Source: Chamaecyparis obtusa
Taxonomy: Eukaryota > Streptophyta > Pinopsida > Cupressales > Cupressaceae
Length of the DNA: 64,000 nucleotides
Reading direction: 5' to 3'
Assembly (NCBI GenBank): GCA_027943335.1
Contig: BSBK01007729.1
Location: 62,001-126,000 of the forward strand
Shown here: in pieces, positions 10,206 through 21,279 of the stretch
Layout of the letters: every line of letters starts with the position of its first letter
How positions within the stretch are numbered: position 1 is the first letter of the stretch
Notes under the pieces: generated by a model
Told to the model about the DNA's origin: nothing
Database searches by the model: none
What the model saw: the letters and a program-made list of their open reading frames with translations, nothing else
Program-made: the position numbers and the translations under genes

Positions 10206-11700
10206 TGTTGGAACTGCAATTGAAACAATTGTTGTATTGTCATTGATGTCAAACTTTAACTGGTAAGACTATTGCTACTTAGGAAAGTACTATATCTATT
10301 GAATTGTTGAGAAAGAGTGGGGCAAGGTTGGTAACAATAGCACCTAGGGAAAGGTTGAGTTATCTTGATACTACAAAGTGTACTTGACTATGTTGTACAA
10401 TGATGAGACAATGTATTATTTATCTTAGTAAAGTTGAAGACTAAATTGGTAGGCTTAACCAAGCAAAAATGAAGAAATCATATTTAAGCCAAGTTATGTT
10501 AGTGTCGACCAAGTTAGTGGATGTCGAGCAAAATCTAGTGTCGATCGAGTATCAGTAAATTACCGAGGAAGATAGTAAATGTCGAGGAAACAATTTTAGT
10601 AGTGACCGAGCATTTTACATGGAGACTGAGTGAATGATTAGAGTATTGACCGAGCATCAACAATTTTATATTTGAAGAGAATTCCTATTGGAGACGACAT
10701 TGTTTGAATTCTTGTATTGTGTAAACTATGTTGACTTTATTTATTGATTGTATGGAAGCATTTAATGCTTTGTAAAATGTTTTATTGTAAATCTTTATGA
10801 GATTTGAGATGATTCTAGAAGTGGAGATGAAGAACATGAAGCAGGTAAATTCAATGAATCTGACCTAACCCAAAGATCTATGAAGGAGATTAAGCGGAAA
10901 AAGAAAAGTTAACCTAACAATGGAAAGTATTAAGGGAATCGAAGCATTAGGTATGTGGATGCATGGGTGAAGTAGGTGCTGGAAGAACTGTAAAGTTTTA
11001 TTAACTATATAAGCGAAAAGGCTAAAGAAAAGTGTGGTGATTGCTCGAAGGAAAGTTTCGAGCATATCAGAGATGGAGATGGAAAACTTTTAAAGTTAGT
11101 AAACCAACATTTGTGTATGGAATTGTATCTGATATTTGCAAAGTGAGTTGTATATTTTCTAGATCAATATTATTGCTACTTTCTAACCATTGTAACAGTC
11201 AAAATCCTTTTAATAGAGGTTGACCTAACAGTCATATGTTAAATCTTTTGAAAAAGGTTGCATCTAATGGAGTTTATGTAAGTCCTTTGACCAAGCTCAC
11301 TTTTAACAGGGTGATTGAAATCCTTTAATTGAGTCACACTTGACAGTGTGTATTGTAACCTTTGACAAGGTTGGCTTTTAACCGAGCTCACTTCAGAAGC
11401 TCGTGAAAATAATAGTAGCATGTTACAAAGCAATTTTTCCCATAGTGGGTTTCCACTATAAATCCTCATGTCAATACTTGTGTGAATGTTTTGGTTTGAA
11501 CATTTATGTGTTTTGCAAGTTAGATATAGTTGGGTAGTGGACTGCATAGTTATATGTTTCTATTATTGAATCAGTAATGACCAAGTTGGTTTTGGTTGCT
11601 TGATCTGATTTAAAGTAAAGTTTTTGAAGTTATTTTATACATCAAGACCTGAGAACAACCGATTCACCCCCTCTCTCTATTGTTCTAAATCATATTAACA
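10206..11700 (+). repeat. Cop2 3' LTR
   Basis: This is a 1495-bp LTR, TGTTGGAACT to ATTAACA. It contains several copies of a short motif around GACCGAG or GTCGAG and repeated CCTTTGACC-like stretches that are also present in the related LTR at 57330-58829. Near its end is TTCACCCCCTCT, the position that has expanded to a long homopolymer in two other LTRs of this window. Confidence 0.95.
11006..11013 (+). promoter_or_regulatory. TATA-like box in the Cop2 3' LTR
   Basis: TATATAAG lies about 800 bp into the LTR, a reasonable place for the U3/R promoter. The related LTR at 57330-58829 has GTATAAG at the equivalent place, while the 5' LTR has TGTACAAG. No start site can be proved from sequence. 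Confidence 0.5.
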
Positions 11701-12902
11701 ATATGATAACAAATAATCATCACAATCAACACATAACACAAGAGATTTAATGTGGAAACCCTGTTAAGGGAAAAACCACCTAGGACCAGCAACCCAAAAA
11801 TTGTTCACTCTTCTAAAGTGAGGTCAGTGAAGACCCAACCCTGTTAAAAGTTACAAACACATTGTTAGGTGTGACCTTGTTAGAGGATTTTAGACCAATA
11901 GTTATCACTCAACCAGCATTCACTATGGGGTTGATATGATAACAAATGTACCCTCTATGAATGACATTACAAGACTTTCAAGTCCACTTTGTTAAGAGAT
12001 TTATATGATTACAATGGTTAAACTATAACAGTAATTTGATCTGAATATAAGACAACTTCAATTGTAGATTATCAAATCTATTTTAAGCTCATTCAAATCC
12101 TCTGATCAATATATCAATTCTGTATCAATCACTATTTTGTAACTTACTGTTGCTCAGTAATAGCTTTCTGATGCATGGTAATCTCTGCAATTTGGTTCTC
12201 CTTAACCGGTATGACTAGGCATGCATGAAACTTGTTCACATGATATCTCTATAGTCTCCTTCTTTTGGCATTGTTTCATCACAAAACTCAAGTCTCTTAA
12301 ATAGACAAGTAAACTATTTTAATTCCACCCATAAAATTTTTCTGCTTAATCAACTTCGTTGATTTTTTTGCTTTAACCTTCCTTGGATGATGTGTCAATA
12401 AAATGTTTCATTTCAATCCATTAGATCTTCTTTGAATTATGTTAGTCGTTGATCTTCATAACAAACATTATCTCCATCCTCGATGTCATACACTTTCCAG
12501 CTCATCAATCCTTATCAGCTAAATTGATCATTTAGTTCTTTTGTTTTTCTTGGTTAACAAAGAAATGAATCCATGAACACAAGATTGGTTTGTACTATGC
12601 TCAGTATACACTACACTCCGTTGGAGTATACTAAAATGCTTCTTTAATTGACCACACTGATTTGTGCTTTTTGGCTCTATCATTCATCATAGATGAATGC
12701 AACATAATCAAGTCAATAACATGAGGTCATAGACTCATCAATAAGTTACTCATGTTGTATTCCTTATCCTTATTTGTCATATCCATCTTCCTTAATGTAG
12801 ATATATTCGTTCTTCATCTCTTTTCCTCTACTTTCAATAGATGTTTGAGTATAGCAACTTCAAGATAAGTACTATCAAAACTAGTTGACATCAATGACAA
12901 CA
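11701..12902 (-). repeat. Cop1 5' LTR, outer segment
   Basis: This continues the LTR cut at 3898. It carries the AACCCTGTTAAGGGAAAAACC and GTGACCTTGTTAGAGGATTT stretches that also occur, reverse-complemented, in the Cop2-family LTR, so the two families share LTR ancestry. The outer edge is placed at ATGACAACA (12902), giving a minus-strand LTR start TGTTGTCATTGATGTC. The exact edge is inferred. Confidence 0.75.
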
Positions 12903-13132
12903 TACTACTGATTTAATCATCTTACATATCTAATCAGCAACTTAGTGATCTTTAAATCATAGATCTTCAAGTTATATAGTTCATTCAAATTAGTTATAGT
13001 TCATCAACTTATAATGGGAGGAAATTATGAGGAGATTAACAAAGAAACAAAGGAAGCGACCTAGTGAAGGTAATGTCCTCTGGACCATGTGAGAAAATCA
13101 GTGAATTTGATCAAGCGGTTGAAGCAGAATAT

Positions 13133-14230
13133 TAGACCGAACCATCACTAGCTCTACCACCCTCCATCAATATTATAGATGAGTCTATGAATATTGAAGG
13201 AACAAATATCACCCTAGGCAGTGAAGAAAATCCTTTTAATGACCAAGGAGCCGATGTTGGAAATTTGACAAAGAATAATGAGAAGGATGTAAGCTCAGAG
13301 AATGAGGAAGAATAGGTTGAAGCAAGAAAGGAAGAAGAAAAATAGGAAACACAGACTGAAACAATAGAAGAAGAGTAGGCAGTGCCACAAGAATAATCAA
13401 TAATCATTCCTAAACCCAAGGACATAGGAGAAGCATCACAGAAACTACACTTTGAATCAGTGCTTGCAAGGTTAAGATAAGAAGTGGATGATGATGATTA
13501 AATAGAGTTGATCTCATCTCTGAATAAGATTATTGGAAAGAATAAGAAGGTAAAAATCTTGGAAGGAGCACTACTTGAGGTAACAAGAAAACTTAAAAGT
13601 ATAATATCAAGTCAAATTAGTGAGGCTGATCTCCAAAAAAAAGAAAAAGAGGTTATCAAAGACTTCAAGTATTTCAAGTTGTATGCCAGAATATCATAAA
13701 TGATCTAGAAAACTTGGATGTATGCATAAAAGAGTTGAGAAGATGCTTAAAGAGAGGAAAAGGATTGTACATTCAGTGGACATAATCTCAGAGTCACACA
13801 TCTTAAATATCAAAGAAGCTAAAGATCAACAAAGTAGAACTACAAGTGATAGTGAATGTTTTGTGAAGCCCTAATGTGAAGATCTAAGAAATTGAGATGA
13901 AAACAAGCAAAGTTTTTGATGATATGAGACTTCTGAATGAGGAGAAGGAGAATAAATTGAAGAGATTCTCTCTACTCAGAGAGCATGTATCACTAAAAGT
14001 GAGTATTATAAATAATCAGTTGGAAGAATGTCTTTCTTCGAAGCCATCTTATGAAAACTTTGCTTATGAAAAATTTGCTTATGCAAATCTTAAGGTAGTT
14101 GAAATTGCATCTTTTGGCCTATGCACATTGCTCAGTGTTTCTGATGTAATGAAGAAGTCATGGGACAAGGAGATAGAGAACCTAAAAATCAATTTTGTAG
14201 ATTTTTTTGCAAGCCTTTCGGCCTTGTAAT
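13133..14230 (+). pseudogene. degenerate acidic coiled-coil ORF near a 3' LTR
   Basis: The frame starting about 13133 (EPSLALPPSINIIDES) runs through a Glu- and Asn-rich stretch with TAG stops inside runs of Glu and Lys, then joins 13508-13699 (NKIIGKNKKVKILEG). A second open piece, 13897-14229, has heptad-like Leu/Ile spacing (MRLLNEEKENKLKRFSLL) and ends shortly before the polypurine tract. No known domain is recognised and no membrane segment is clear. Its position suggests an additional retrotransposon ORF with an unknown role. It is decayed by stops and at least one frameshift. Confidence 0.5.
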
Positions 14231-14505
14231 ATTGAAATCTTAGGTAAACCAATTTTGCTACATCATTTTTGATACCTTTGTCATTGTTGTCAAATGGGGA
14301 GTAGTATAACCTAAAAATTGTATGTTTAGATATGTAGTTTAGTATGAAGTATAATCTTATGGGGAGTATCAATTTTTTGGAGAATTTTTGAAGAAATAAG
14401 TAGTTATGTAACATCCACATTTTGTATGGCCAAAATTTTATAATTTAAGTTTTTTGGGACTTAACCAATTTTCCCATATGTTGCCACCACTGAAAAGGGG
14501 GAGAT

Positions 14506-15640
14506 TGTTGGCAATTTTTCTAAGTAGGATATCAAAATGTTGTCATTATGGAAATATATACTCAGCATGATGATAGCATAAACAAAGGAAGAAGTCTTGC
14601 ATGAGAGCACTAGAAAATTATCTAAGTACAAGAGTATTTACCAATCTAATTAGAGACAATTTTCATTAACGATGTTCACAGATGAAGGTTCAATTCATGT
14701 GCACTTGAACGTGGATCATTCTATGTATATCAAAGCCACATATGAGAACGCAAGTCTGTATGACAGGTATGGAAGAAGATATTAAATATTTATAGAGACA
14801 GTGTTTAGCTGACCTAAACAGAGTAGAAGATAGAATATGATCACATTAAGTTAAGTGATTACTTTTTTTTATCAAAATAATGACTTAACCATGTAGGGAA
14901 GACATCCTAGATGTTAACTATAAGGTGGCATGAAATGATTTTATATTTTGAGAAGATTTTATGTATTGTAAGCCGTCTAGAAGTTATTAATTGTAATAAC
15001 TTGTAAATATGTAAGAATTATGTAATGTAAAATATACACATAAGTGACATATAGAAATTGTAATAAATTGACATATTATGTGAAGTTGTTTATTGTAAGA
15101 AGAAGGAAAGTAATAGCTGTATGTGAAAGAAAAGAGCCTGCAAAGCTAAATTAGAATAGGAAAGCTATTCAATAGCAGTATACGTTTTTTATTTTACCTT
15201 TGTACCAGAAGTTGTTATTGTCTATTGCATGTTTTGGAAATGAGCTCATCTTGCAAACATTTTTTTTGTAATAGAAACTCCTAACAGGGTTGAGGCTTCT
15301 AATAAGGCCTAAAATCCTTTAATCAGGATAGAGACACTATATGTATATAATAGACTCCTAATAGGGTCAACATCCTTAACCAGATATCTTTTGATTAGTG
15401 GATAAGTTGTGGGTATCATCCCGATTGAGGTTTTCCCTTGGTCGGGGTTTTCTTGAGAACAAACATAGTGTTATGAGTTCATTTTTTTTATTGCTATGCT
15501 TGTTATTTAGATTACTTAGTTTAGTTTCTTATGTAAGCTTCAAGGTAATTTGTTATATCCATAATTGGGCAAAAGTTAAAGTTTGTGAAATACTGATTCA
15601 CCGCCCCCCCCCCCCCCCCCCCCCTCTCAGTATTTCCTAT
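14506..15640 (+). repeat. LTR of the third copia-like element, with a poly-C tract
   Basis: It starts TGTTGGCAATTTTT directly after a polypurine tract. The right edge is approximate, just after CTCAGTATTTCC. A 21-base C run at 15604-15624 follows TGATTCACCG and precedes TCTCAG, the usual C-rich stretch at the end of such LTRs. Only one LTR is visible, so the length (about 1.13 kb) is an estimate. Confidence 0.7.
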
Positions 15641-16010
15641 TTCTAAGAGAGGAAAGGTGTGATTTTTTATTCTTTTTCCCCTCGCTTGGTGAATGATGTT
15701 ATTTTTTTTCAAGATCTCTTCTAGCAGGTAGATGAATTTGAGAAAAAAATATCTTCCTCCTCTTATTCATCCCACATAAGGATCCATTTACACTTTTTGC
15801 AAGGCATATTCTTACAACTATGTCTTCCTTTCCTCAAAAAAGTTATGCCTCTTTGTCTAGAATTGCATGTACATTTTAGTTTAAAGGATATCTCCTCAGT
15901 GTTTGAGGTGGGTATCTATGTTATTATTTTCCTTAAGATTCTACCATAGATATATATTTGTATATTAAAGAGGGGGCATATGCAAGGCCTCCTTGTTTAA
16001 AATTTAGATG
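15641..16010. other. unassigned AT-rich sequence
   Basis: This lies between the LTR and the minisatellite. T-rich stretches (15661-15680, 15702-15710) could be the reverse-strand A-tail of the LINE to the right, but no target duplication was found. No ORF or known repeat was recognised. Confidence 0.4.
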
Positions 16011-16011
16011 A

Positions 16012-16265
16012 TTTTCTTGGATACAATGCTATCATTGGTAATATTTTTGTACCATTTTTAATGATTTCATTCAATACAATTCTTTTCTTGGTTATCCTTT
16101 TGCATGATTTCTAGTGGAATTCTTTGGATATGATACTTTCCTTGGTTATCCTTTTCCATCATTTTAAGTAAGTTTCCTTTTACATTATGCTTTTCTATGG
16201 TTATCCTGTTACACCATTCTAGAATATTTCCTTGGATATAATACTTTCCTTTGTTGTCCTTTTGA
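16012..16265. repeat. 54-bp minisatellite, about 4.7 copies
   Basis: This is a degenerate tandem repeat. Each unit resembles TTCCTTGGATATAATACTTT followed by CCTTGGTTATCCTTTTGCAC and an A/T-rich spacer. Units begin near 16014, 16066, 16120, 16174 and 16228. The spacing of the last three intervals is exactly 54 bp. Confidence 0.75.
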
Positions 16266-16499
16266 TTGAGTGAATTTCATAACACAACATGCTAGACTAT
16301 TTGACCTTTTATTTACACTAAATTATTTTTCAAGATGGCTAGCCGAATCAACTTTCTTTGCACTTGGCTGTCCTACTTGAGACCTTTAAATATAGCCATA
16401 GTCTTCTTAGTTTTTATCTCAATAATGTAAAATCAATGTTCAACTTGATAGTCGACTTTTTATTTTTAGTCCCAACAAGACATTAGTACTCCATTTTAG

Positions 16500-16852
16500 C
16501 TATCATATCCTACCAAGTATTAGAATAATATCCTTAAATATTCTATAGTTGCCATTCCTCCAAAGATTCCACATAATTATGGATAGTAACACAACACAAA
16601 TGCTACCCAAAAAACCCTTCTATGAAAAAATAGACCAAACTAGAAACTCAGCATGTTTTCATATTTCACTCCATGCCAATTTAGTTTTTAAAGAAACTAG
16701 TTCCAATTGTTTCTCACCACTTGACAATTGAGTATTAGATGGTCCAAAGTTCCTTCATATTGTTCGCACATGGACACGTGCTTAGGCTATTATTATAAAT
16801 AATTTTTAGTTGGTCATCCATAAGGGTACCACAATGAAGCACTGTTCATACA
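16500..16852 (-). pseudogene. LINE zf-RVT-like C-terminal segment
   Basis: Minus-strand frames give a CGTLMDDQLKI-like stretch, a CPCANN stretch and then IMWNLWRNGN near the end. These resemble the Cys-rich zf-RVT domain and the WNLWKERN motif that close plant LINE ORF2 proteins. The domain begins on the other side of the copia insertion (19507-19600, LARNVLLRKIDFAKARNLC). Joining the flanks with one ATACA makes the segment continuous. It is heavily decayed. Confidence 0.6.
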
Positions 16853-17005
16853 TGACAAAGATAAACACTCGATATTTTATTCAATGAATTCACATCACTT
16901 TATACATGAGATATATGTAGTTTGGTAACTGTATTTAATTATAATTGATACGAACCGTATTGTAACTGATAGACAATTAAATGCATCAGTTCTATGATGC
17001 CAACA
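16853..17005 (-). repeat. 3' LTR of the gag-only copia element
   Basis: It is 153 bp and starts (plus strand) TGACAAAGATAAACACTC. It matches 19351-19501 with a few substitutions and small indels. Confidence 0.93.
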
Positions 17006-17689
17006 TTCCCCCCTTAATACATTAATCCTAAAATACATCAAATTTACCTTGCCCTAGGAACCTCCCCATAAGGCTGCCATAACAAAAATATGGTGATGAC
17101 ATAATATATTCATATTTTGAGAAAAATTTCTTCTGAAATAGAAAATCTTTAATCATGCAAGGCTCCATCAAGTTATCTCCTAACCCTCAGAAAGGTGTAT
17201 CTTCAAGCTATGTTCTTAAGCTCTCAATCTCGAACTCTCGAATCACAATTTTGAATTATTCAACAATAACCCCTAAGAGATGTGACATATCTCTAATATT
17301 GTCTAGTGATTGTGAAAGGGTATAATTCTTGATAATATAATCCGAAGCTTGCTAGATAGAAATCCATATTGAGTGCAATACAAAATCTCAAACCTGTCTC
17401 CAAAATGAGTCTTCACAAGACATGTATTCTTCAAACTTGTCAGCATTAGAAAGAAAAACAAAATAGAAAACCAAAAATATCAGAAATGCTTCTCATGCTA
17501 AACATCGTCTCAAAGAGAGATGCTCACTTGAGATGATGGAAATTCCTCCATCCTCTGATGTCACCAACCTTCAAATGTGAAGGTTCAAAGCACAAGATTG
17601 TGATTAATGGAAAATTGAAAATCATTAACAACCTCTCCATCATCTGATGTGTCATCATTTTCAATGCATGCAACATTGCCTTCTTCATA

Positions 17690-18427
17690 TTATTCTTTTA
17701 TTTTTCCTTTAATAACATCACTAGATTTGCTTCTACAAAACCATGTTGTGTGCCCCTTTTTCTTACTATAAAAACATTTATTGTCTCTTCTATTTTTATT
17801 TTACCATTTTTTAGTACTTTATGAGTATAATGCCTGGTCTATTTGATGATCTTCATCTATGACTTCCTTTGTCCTCTTTTCTTCAGTTAGAAGGGCTTAA
17901 ATCATATCCTCTAGAGTCTACAAAGTGAGTTGACTCAGTGTAAAGACAACATTACTATATTTGGAAGATAAGCTATTTAATAGGATGACCTTAGCATCAT
18001 CATCATCATCAACAAGAGCCTTAACCTCTCCAAGTTGTCTAATGAGAGACCTTAAATTACTTATATGATTTGACATTGTGATCCCATTTTCTATTTTGAA
18101 TCTAAACAATTGAATTTTTAGAGAAAATTTTGCATTGACATCTTTTTATCCAAACAACTTATTTAGATTATCCCAACTTTCAAGAGAAGTGTTATCTAGA
18201 TTTATGTAGTGAAGTTCAGAACCTATAAGAGCAAGACAAATAACGTCCTTTTCTTTATTATCTCTACTATTCCACTCCAACAATTTATTTGCATCTATGG
18301 GTGGGTTTTCTTTTCCACTTACTATACCCCATAGGTTTTTATTCATCAATTGCATTTGTATTTTTATTCTCCATGTATGAAAATTGAAACTAGAGTATTT
18401 ATCTATTGAAAGCTCCATTTCAAACAA
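17690..18427 (-). pseudogene. copia gag of the small non-autonomous element
   Basis: Open pieces 18427-18146 and 18109-17918 encode UBN2-type Gag. The start, MELSIDKYSSFNFHTWRIKIQ, resembles the KF(N/D)G.NF..W opening of copia Gag. SLESWDNLNKLFG corresponds to the A.E.W..L...Y region, and ITMSNHISNLRSLIRQL corresponds to the V..H...F..L region. A nucleocapsid-like CFYSKKKGHTTWFC follows at about 17770-17720, with the second Cys replaced. Short gaps and stops are present. Retention of gag alone fits an element packaged with help from autonomous relatives. Confidence 0.82.
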
Positions 18428-19350
18428 TACAATCTAGATTAACAATTTTAATGCAAATATGCATTATCATTGTCCCAAATATAGATAAAAAAACATGTAG
18501 ATTTCAATTTTGAAATTGACCTCCAAGTAACAGAATTTGCTTTGACTATCAATATTGGATCTGTGCATACCTTTCTTAAAATTCCTTGCATGCTATTCCA
18601 TGTCATTTTATGCCGATGACACTTGTAAATGGCCCTTCACCTGTATATTCTATCTATAACTTCCTCATACTCTGATCATTTATCTATGTGTGTATTTATA
18701 TGAAAGTATGGATACCATTTTGACTTGTAATGTTACCACTAATGTTCATGCCATGGGTATTGTTGCCTCTATATTTTCTCTATATTGAATATATTGAATT
18801 CTGCATCAAAATGTTGAATGAACTAGGTCTGTTATATTGTGTTGATTCTCTATTGTTTAAAGAACCTCAAAATGGAGAAGGAACATGATCACTTCTAAGA
18901 AATTCCTTGGTGGTTTTCCATAATGAAAAAAGCATCCAATAGACAAATATGTAGATCCCAAAAAGCTCTAAGAAAATCTACATTCGTTGCAAATATGCCA
19001 TAATGATATTAGAAATGGGAGGTGTCCTAAAAGGAAAATATCTCTACAATCCATGCTTATTTATAGTTTTAAAAAAAAGACAACTGCTGCAATAGAAGCA
19101 TGCTCTCTCTCCTTCTTTCTCATTGTATAGTCACCATGACCACTACATTCTCGACATGAGTTATCATCATTAACATCTTCAAGGTGATTGCATATCCATC
19201 AACGTCTACCAACACACAGGAGTTTCCATTGCTTGATATCTTTTGTCACCTTTCACATGCTCAGCTAGCAAGAAAATAAAACATTATCTCTCACTCCATG
19301 ATCCTTCACAACTCATTTCCTCTATATTTTTTGTCTGCTCTGATACCAAA

Positions 19351-19501
19351 TGATAGAGATAAACATTCAATATTTTATTCAATGAATTCACATCACTTTA
19401 TATAGGAGATATATACAGTTTGGTAACTGTATAATTATAACTGATACGAATCGTATTGTAACTACTAGATAGTTACATGCATCAATGTTATTACGCTAAC
19501 A
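19351..19501 (-). repeat. 5' LTR of the gag-only copia element
   Basis: This 151-bp LTR adjoins the primer-binding site at 19337-19350. It ends CGCTAACA and is followed at once by ATACA. Confidence 0.93.
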
Positions 19502-19506
19502 ATACA

Positions 19507-20280
19507 AAGGTTCCTAGCTTTTGCAAAGTCTATTTTCCTCAACAAAACATTTCTAGCCAGCTTGATGGCTCACAATTTGCATCCATATCTTTCTCTACTT
19601 TATAGCCCAATTTGACCTAGTATTGCCTATATTTTGTACCACACCTTATAATTTCATCATCCCTTGAGTTAATCATAGGATTCCTTTTGTTCATCTCCTC
19701 CGTAAGCTTGATTAGAATTATGTCCTCAATCCACACATCTCCAAATTCAATCCACATGGCAACTTGATTATCAACATTATTGATATAATCTTTAACTTTA
19801 GAACCTTTGGTCCACTCCATGATCTCTAAACTAGGATAGAAAAATATAGATCCCCATCCAATGGAGGATATTTCCTTCAAAAATTGGACTCGAACTTAGC
19901 CTTCCCATCATTGTCTATACATTAAATAAGGTGTTTGTTATCAAAGGACCACACTCACATAGAAATCTCGACACGATTAAGCCTCCACCACTATAGGATA
20001 ATGTAAGAATCCTTCTTGGATCCAACGATTCCAAAGACTTATTCTACATAATCTTGTACAACAAATTATTTAGATATCTTATCCCAATTCCCCCATTTTC
20101 TACCCGCTTAGTAATCTTATCCTACTAGACTAATGGTAAATATTTTCTATCATTTACATCCTCCATTAGAACTTCCATGCTCCCTCTAGGGCAAAAATTC
20201 TTTTCTTGATAGGTGCAAATATGAAATAATATAGGTTGGTACAACACTGAAAATAATTTTTATGATTATAACCCTCCTCG
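19507..20280 (-). pseudogene. LINE connection region between RT and zf-RVT
   Basis: Minus-strand pieces include GGGLIVSRFLCEC, an NGGIGIRYLNNLLYKIM stretch (compare ENGGLGIRDL in plant L1 ORF2) and the open frame 19880-19617 with VAMWIEFGDVWIEDIILIKL. These are typical of the region after RT in plant L1-like ORF2. It is broken by stops and shifts. Confidence 0.65.
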
Positions 20281-20760
20281 CAAGGGTCAACCAACACATT
20301 TCCATGTCTCTATTTTACTTCTACTCCATTCAATAACTTCATTCCAAAGGTTCATTATTGTCGCCCTGATAAAGATTGGTGCCTTGACATACTTGGTTGG
20401 GAGAAAATCTATAGCAAAGCCCAACACCAAACTAATTCTACAATACCACCTTTTAATTGTGTTGAAGTAGTATACCTTCAATTTATCTTTCTTTATCATT
20501 TTTCCTTAGTAAAAAGTATATATGTCTAGTGTCTCCTTCATAGCTTCTGCTTCTCAAAGATGTGCTACACCTATCAACATTGCATCATTTGCGAATTGAA
20601 CATGGTGATCAATTCCACCTATTTTTCACTTGAATTCCCCTTAAACGTGTTTTCATAAGTTTTTGGTTAATTAGAAAGCTCAGGACCAACATCATTAGTA
20701 CAAAAAGAAAAAGTAAAATTAGCCCCCCTATGCAGCCACGAAAATCGATAACTATACGAT
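20280..20760 (-). pseudogene. LINE reverse transcriptase, C-terminal half
   Basis: The RT makes cDNA at the chromosomal target by target-primed reverse transcription. In minus-strand order one sees GGLILLFLFVLMM (compare G.P.SP.LFVL), RLRGIQVKN, then DHHVQFANDAMLIGVA. In that block the catalytic F-A-D-D box reads FAND. The open frame 20499-20287 follows, with LGFAIDFLPTKYVKAPIF and IEWSRSKIETWK. Loss of one catalytic Asp and the missing N-terminal half mean it cannot be active. Confidence 0.82.
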
Positions 20761-20779
20761 GGGGAAACACTTAGTTTTT

Positions 20780-21260
20780 TTTCCAGAAGTTTGCAAAACG
20801 TTATATAAAGAAAAAGATTTTTGTGGCTAGATAGCCACTACCCCAAAATTACTACCTTGGTTTTGACTTGCAAGAGCCACCTTCCGGCAAGCATGTTCCA
20901 TTAGGTCCTCTTCTTCTGTCTTAACTGGTCCGTAGACATTGACTAGTAGGAATTCCAAGTCGGATATGAGAAACTTGACATTCCGCAATCAGTAATTGTC
21001 GATCTCCAGATCAGTAATTGTTAGTCTTGAAGGGTCCCATACCAATCCCATTCTGCAAAATGCTCCATTGGAATCGATGAATACCCCATTCACTCCTCCC
21101 ATCCATTTCCTACAATATTCAAGGAATTTCTTGGCTTCTGTGTCTTTCAACTTGGTTTCTCGCAGTAGTATTATGTCCACCAATACCTTGTTGACATCAC
21201 GCCTGTTTGCACACCGCTTGTTAGGAGCATTTATGCCCCTAATATTCTATGTAACTATAT
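20780..21260 (-). pseudogene. LINE APE-type endonuclease
   Basis: This enzyme nicks the target site for the LINE. The open piece 21183-20989 starts MVDIILLRETKLKD, the D-I-(I/L)-L-L-(Q)-E-T-K block that holds the catalytic Glu of the endonuclease/exonuclease/phosphatase fold. It then has GAFCRMGLVWDP. After a stop the frame continues with FLLVNVYGPVKTEEEDLMEH (NVYGP motif) toward 20880. It is truncated before the later catalytic His region. Confidence 0.85.
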
Positions 21261-21279
21261 TAATTGTCATTCAAGAGAG

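Larger units (their letters stand above)
3899..11700 (+). mobile_element. complete Ty1/copia retrotransposon Cop2, nested in the Cop1 LTR
   Basis: This is a full element: 5' LTR 3899-5391, primer-binding site, gag, protease, integrase, RT, RNase H, polypurine tract and 3' LTR 10206-11700. It is 7802 bp in total. Domain order PR-INT-RT-RH is diagnostic of copia. The RT region (FVDDIIFGG, then FEMSMFGEIKFFVGLQ) is reminiscent of Sire-like copia, although lineage needs a tree. No clean 5-bp target duplication is visible (AAAAT on the left, ATATG on the right). Both reading-frame stops and LTR-LTR differences indicate an old insertion. Confidence 0.95.
1..12902 (-). mobile_element. Ty1/copia retrotransposon Cop1, 5' part
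   Basis: This is a minus-strand copia element. Read right to left it shows a 5' LTR (3710-3898 continuing at 11701-12902), a methionine-tRNA-type primer-binding site, gag, protease, integrase and the linker toward reverse transcriptase. RT, RNase H and the 3' LTR lie left of the window. It is interrupted twice, by an inverted-repeat DNA element in gag (2628-3614) and by a complete copia element in the LTR (3899-11700). Its proteins are close relatives of those of Cop2, so the two belong to sister families. Stops and lost cysteines show it is dead. Confidence 0.9.
12903..15640 (+). mobile_element. 3' part of a third copia-like retrotransposon with an extra coiled-coil ORF
   Basis: The interior (about 13130-14230) encodes a decayed acidic, coiled-coil protein. 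It is followed by a polypurine tract (AAAAGGGGGAGAT, 14493-14505) and an LTR that starts TGTTGGCAATTTTT at 14506. RT and the other LTR are not present, having been displaced left by Cop1 or lost. An extra ORF between pol and the 3' LTR is known in several plant LTR families, including env-like ORFs of Sire-type copia. Assignment to one is not possible here. Positions 12903-13130 show nothing recognisable. Confidence 0.65.
16853..19501 (-). mobile_element. short non-autonomous copia element, gag only, target duplication ATACA
   Basis: This is a complete 2649-bp element with 153-bp and 151-bp LTRs (16853-17005 and 19351-19501). Both LTRs open TGA(C/T)A and close CTAACA or CCAACA. ATACA flanks both sides (16848-16852 and 19502-19506). 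The minus-strand primer-binding site is at 19337-19350 (TTTGGTATCAGAGC) and the polypurine tract is GGGGGGAA at the other end. The interior holds a gag remnant and no protease, integrase or RT, so it would need trans-acting enzymes. It is inserted in the LINE. Confidence 0.92.
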
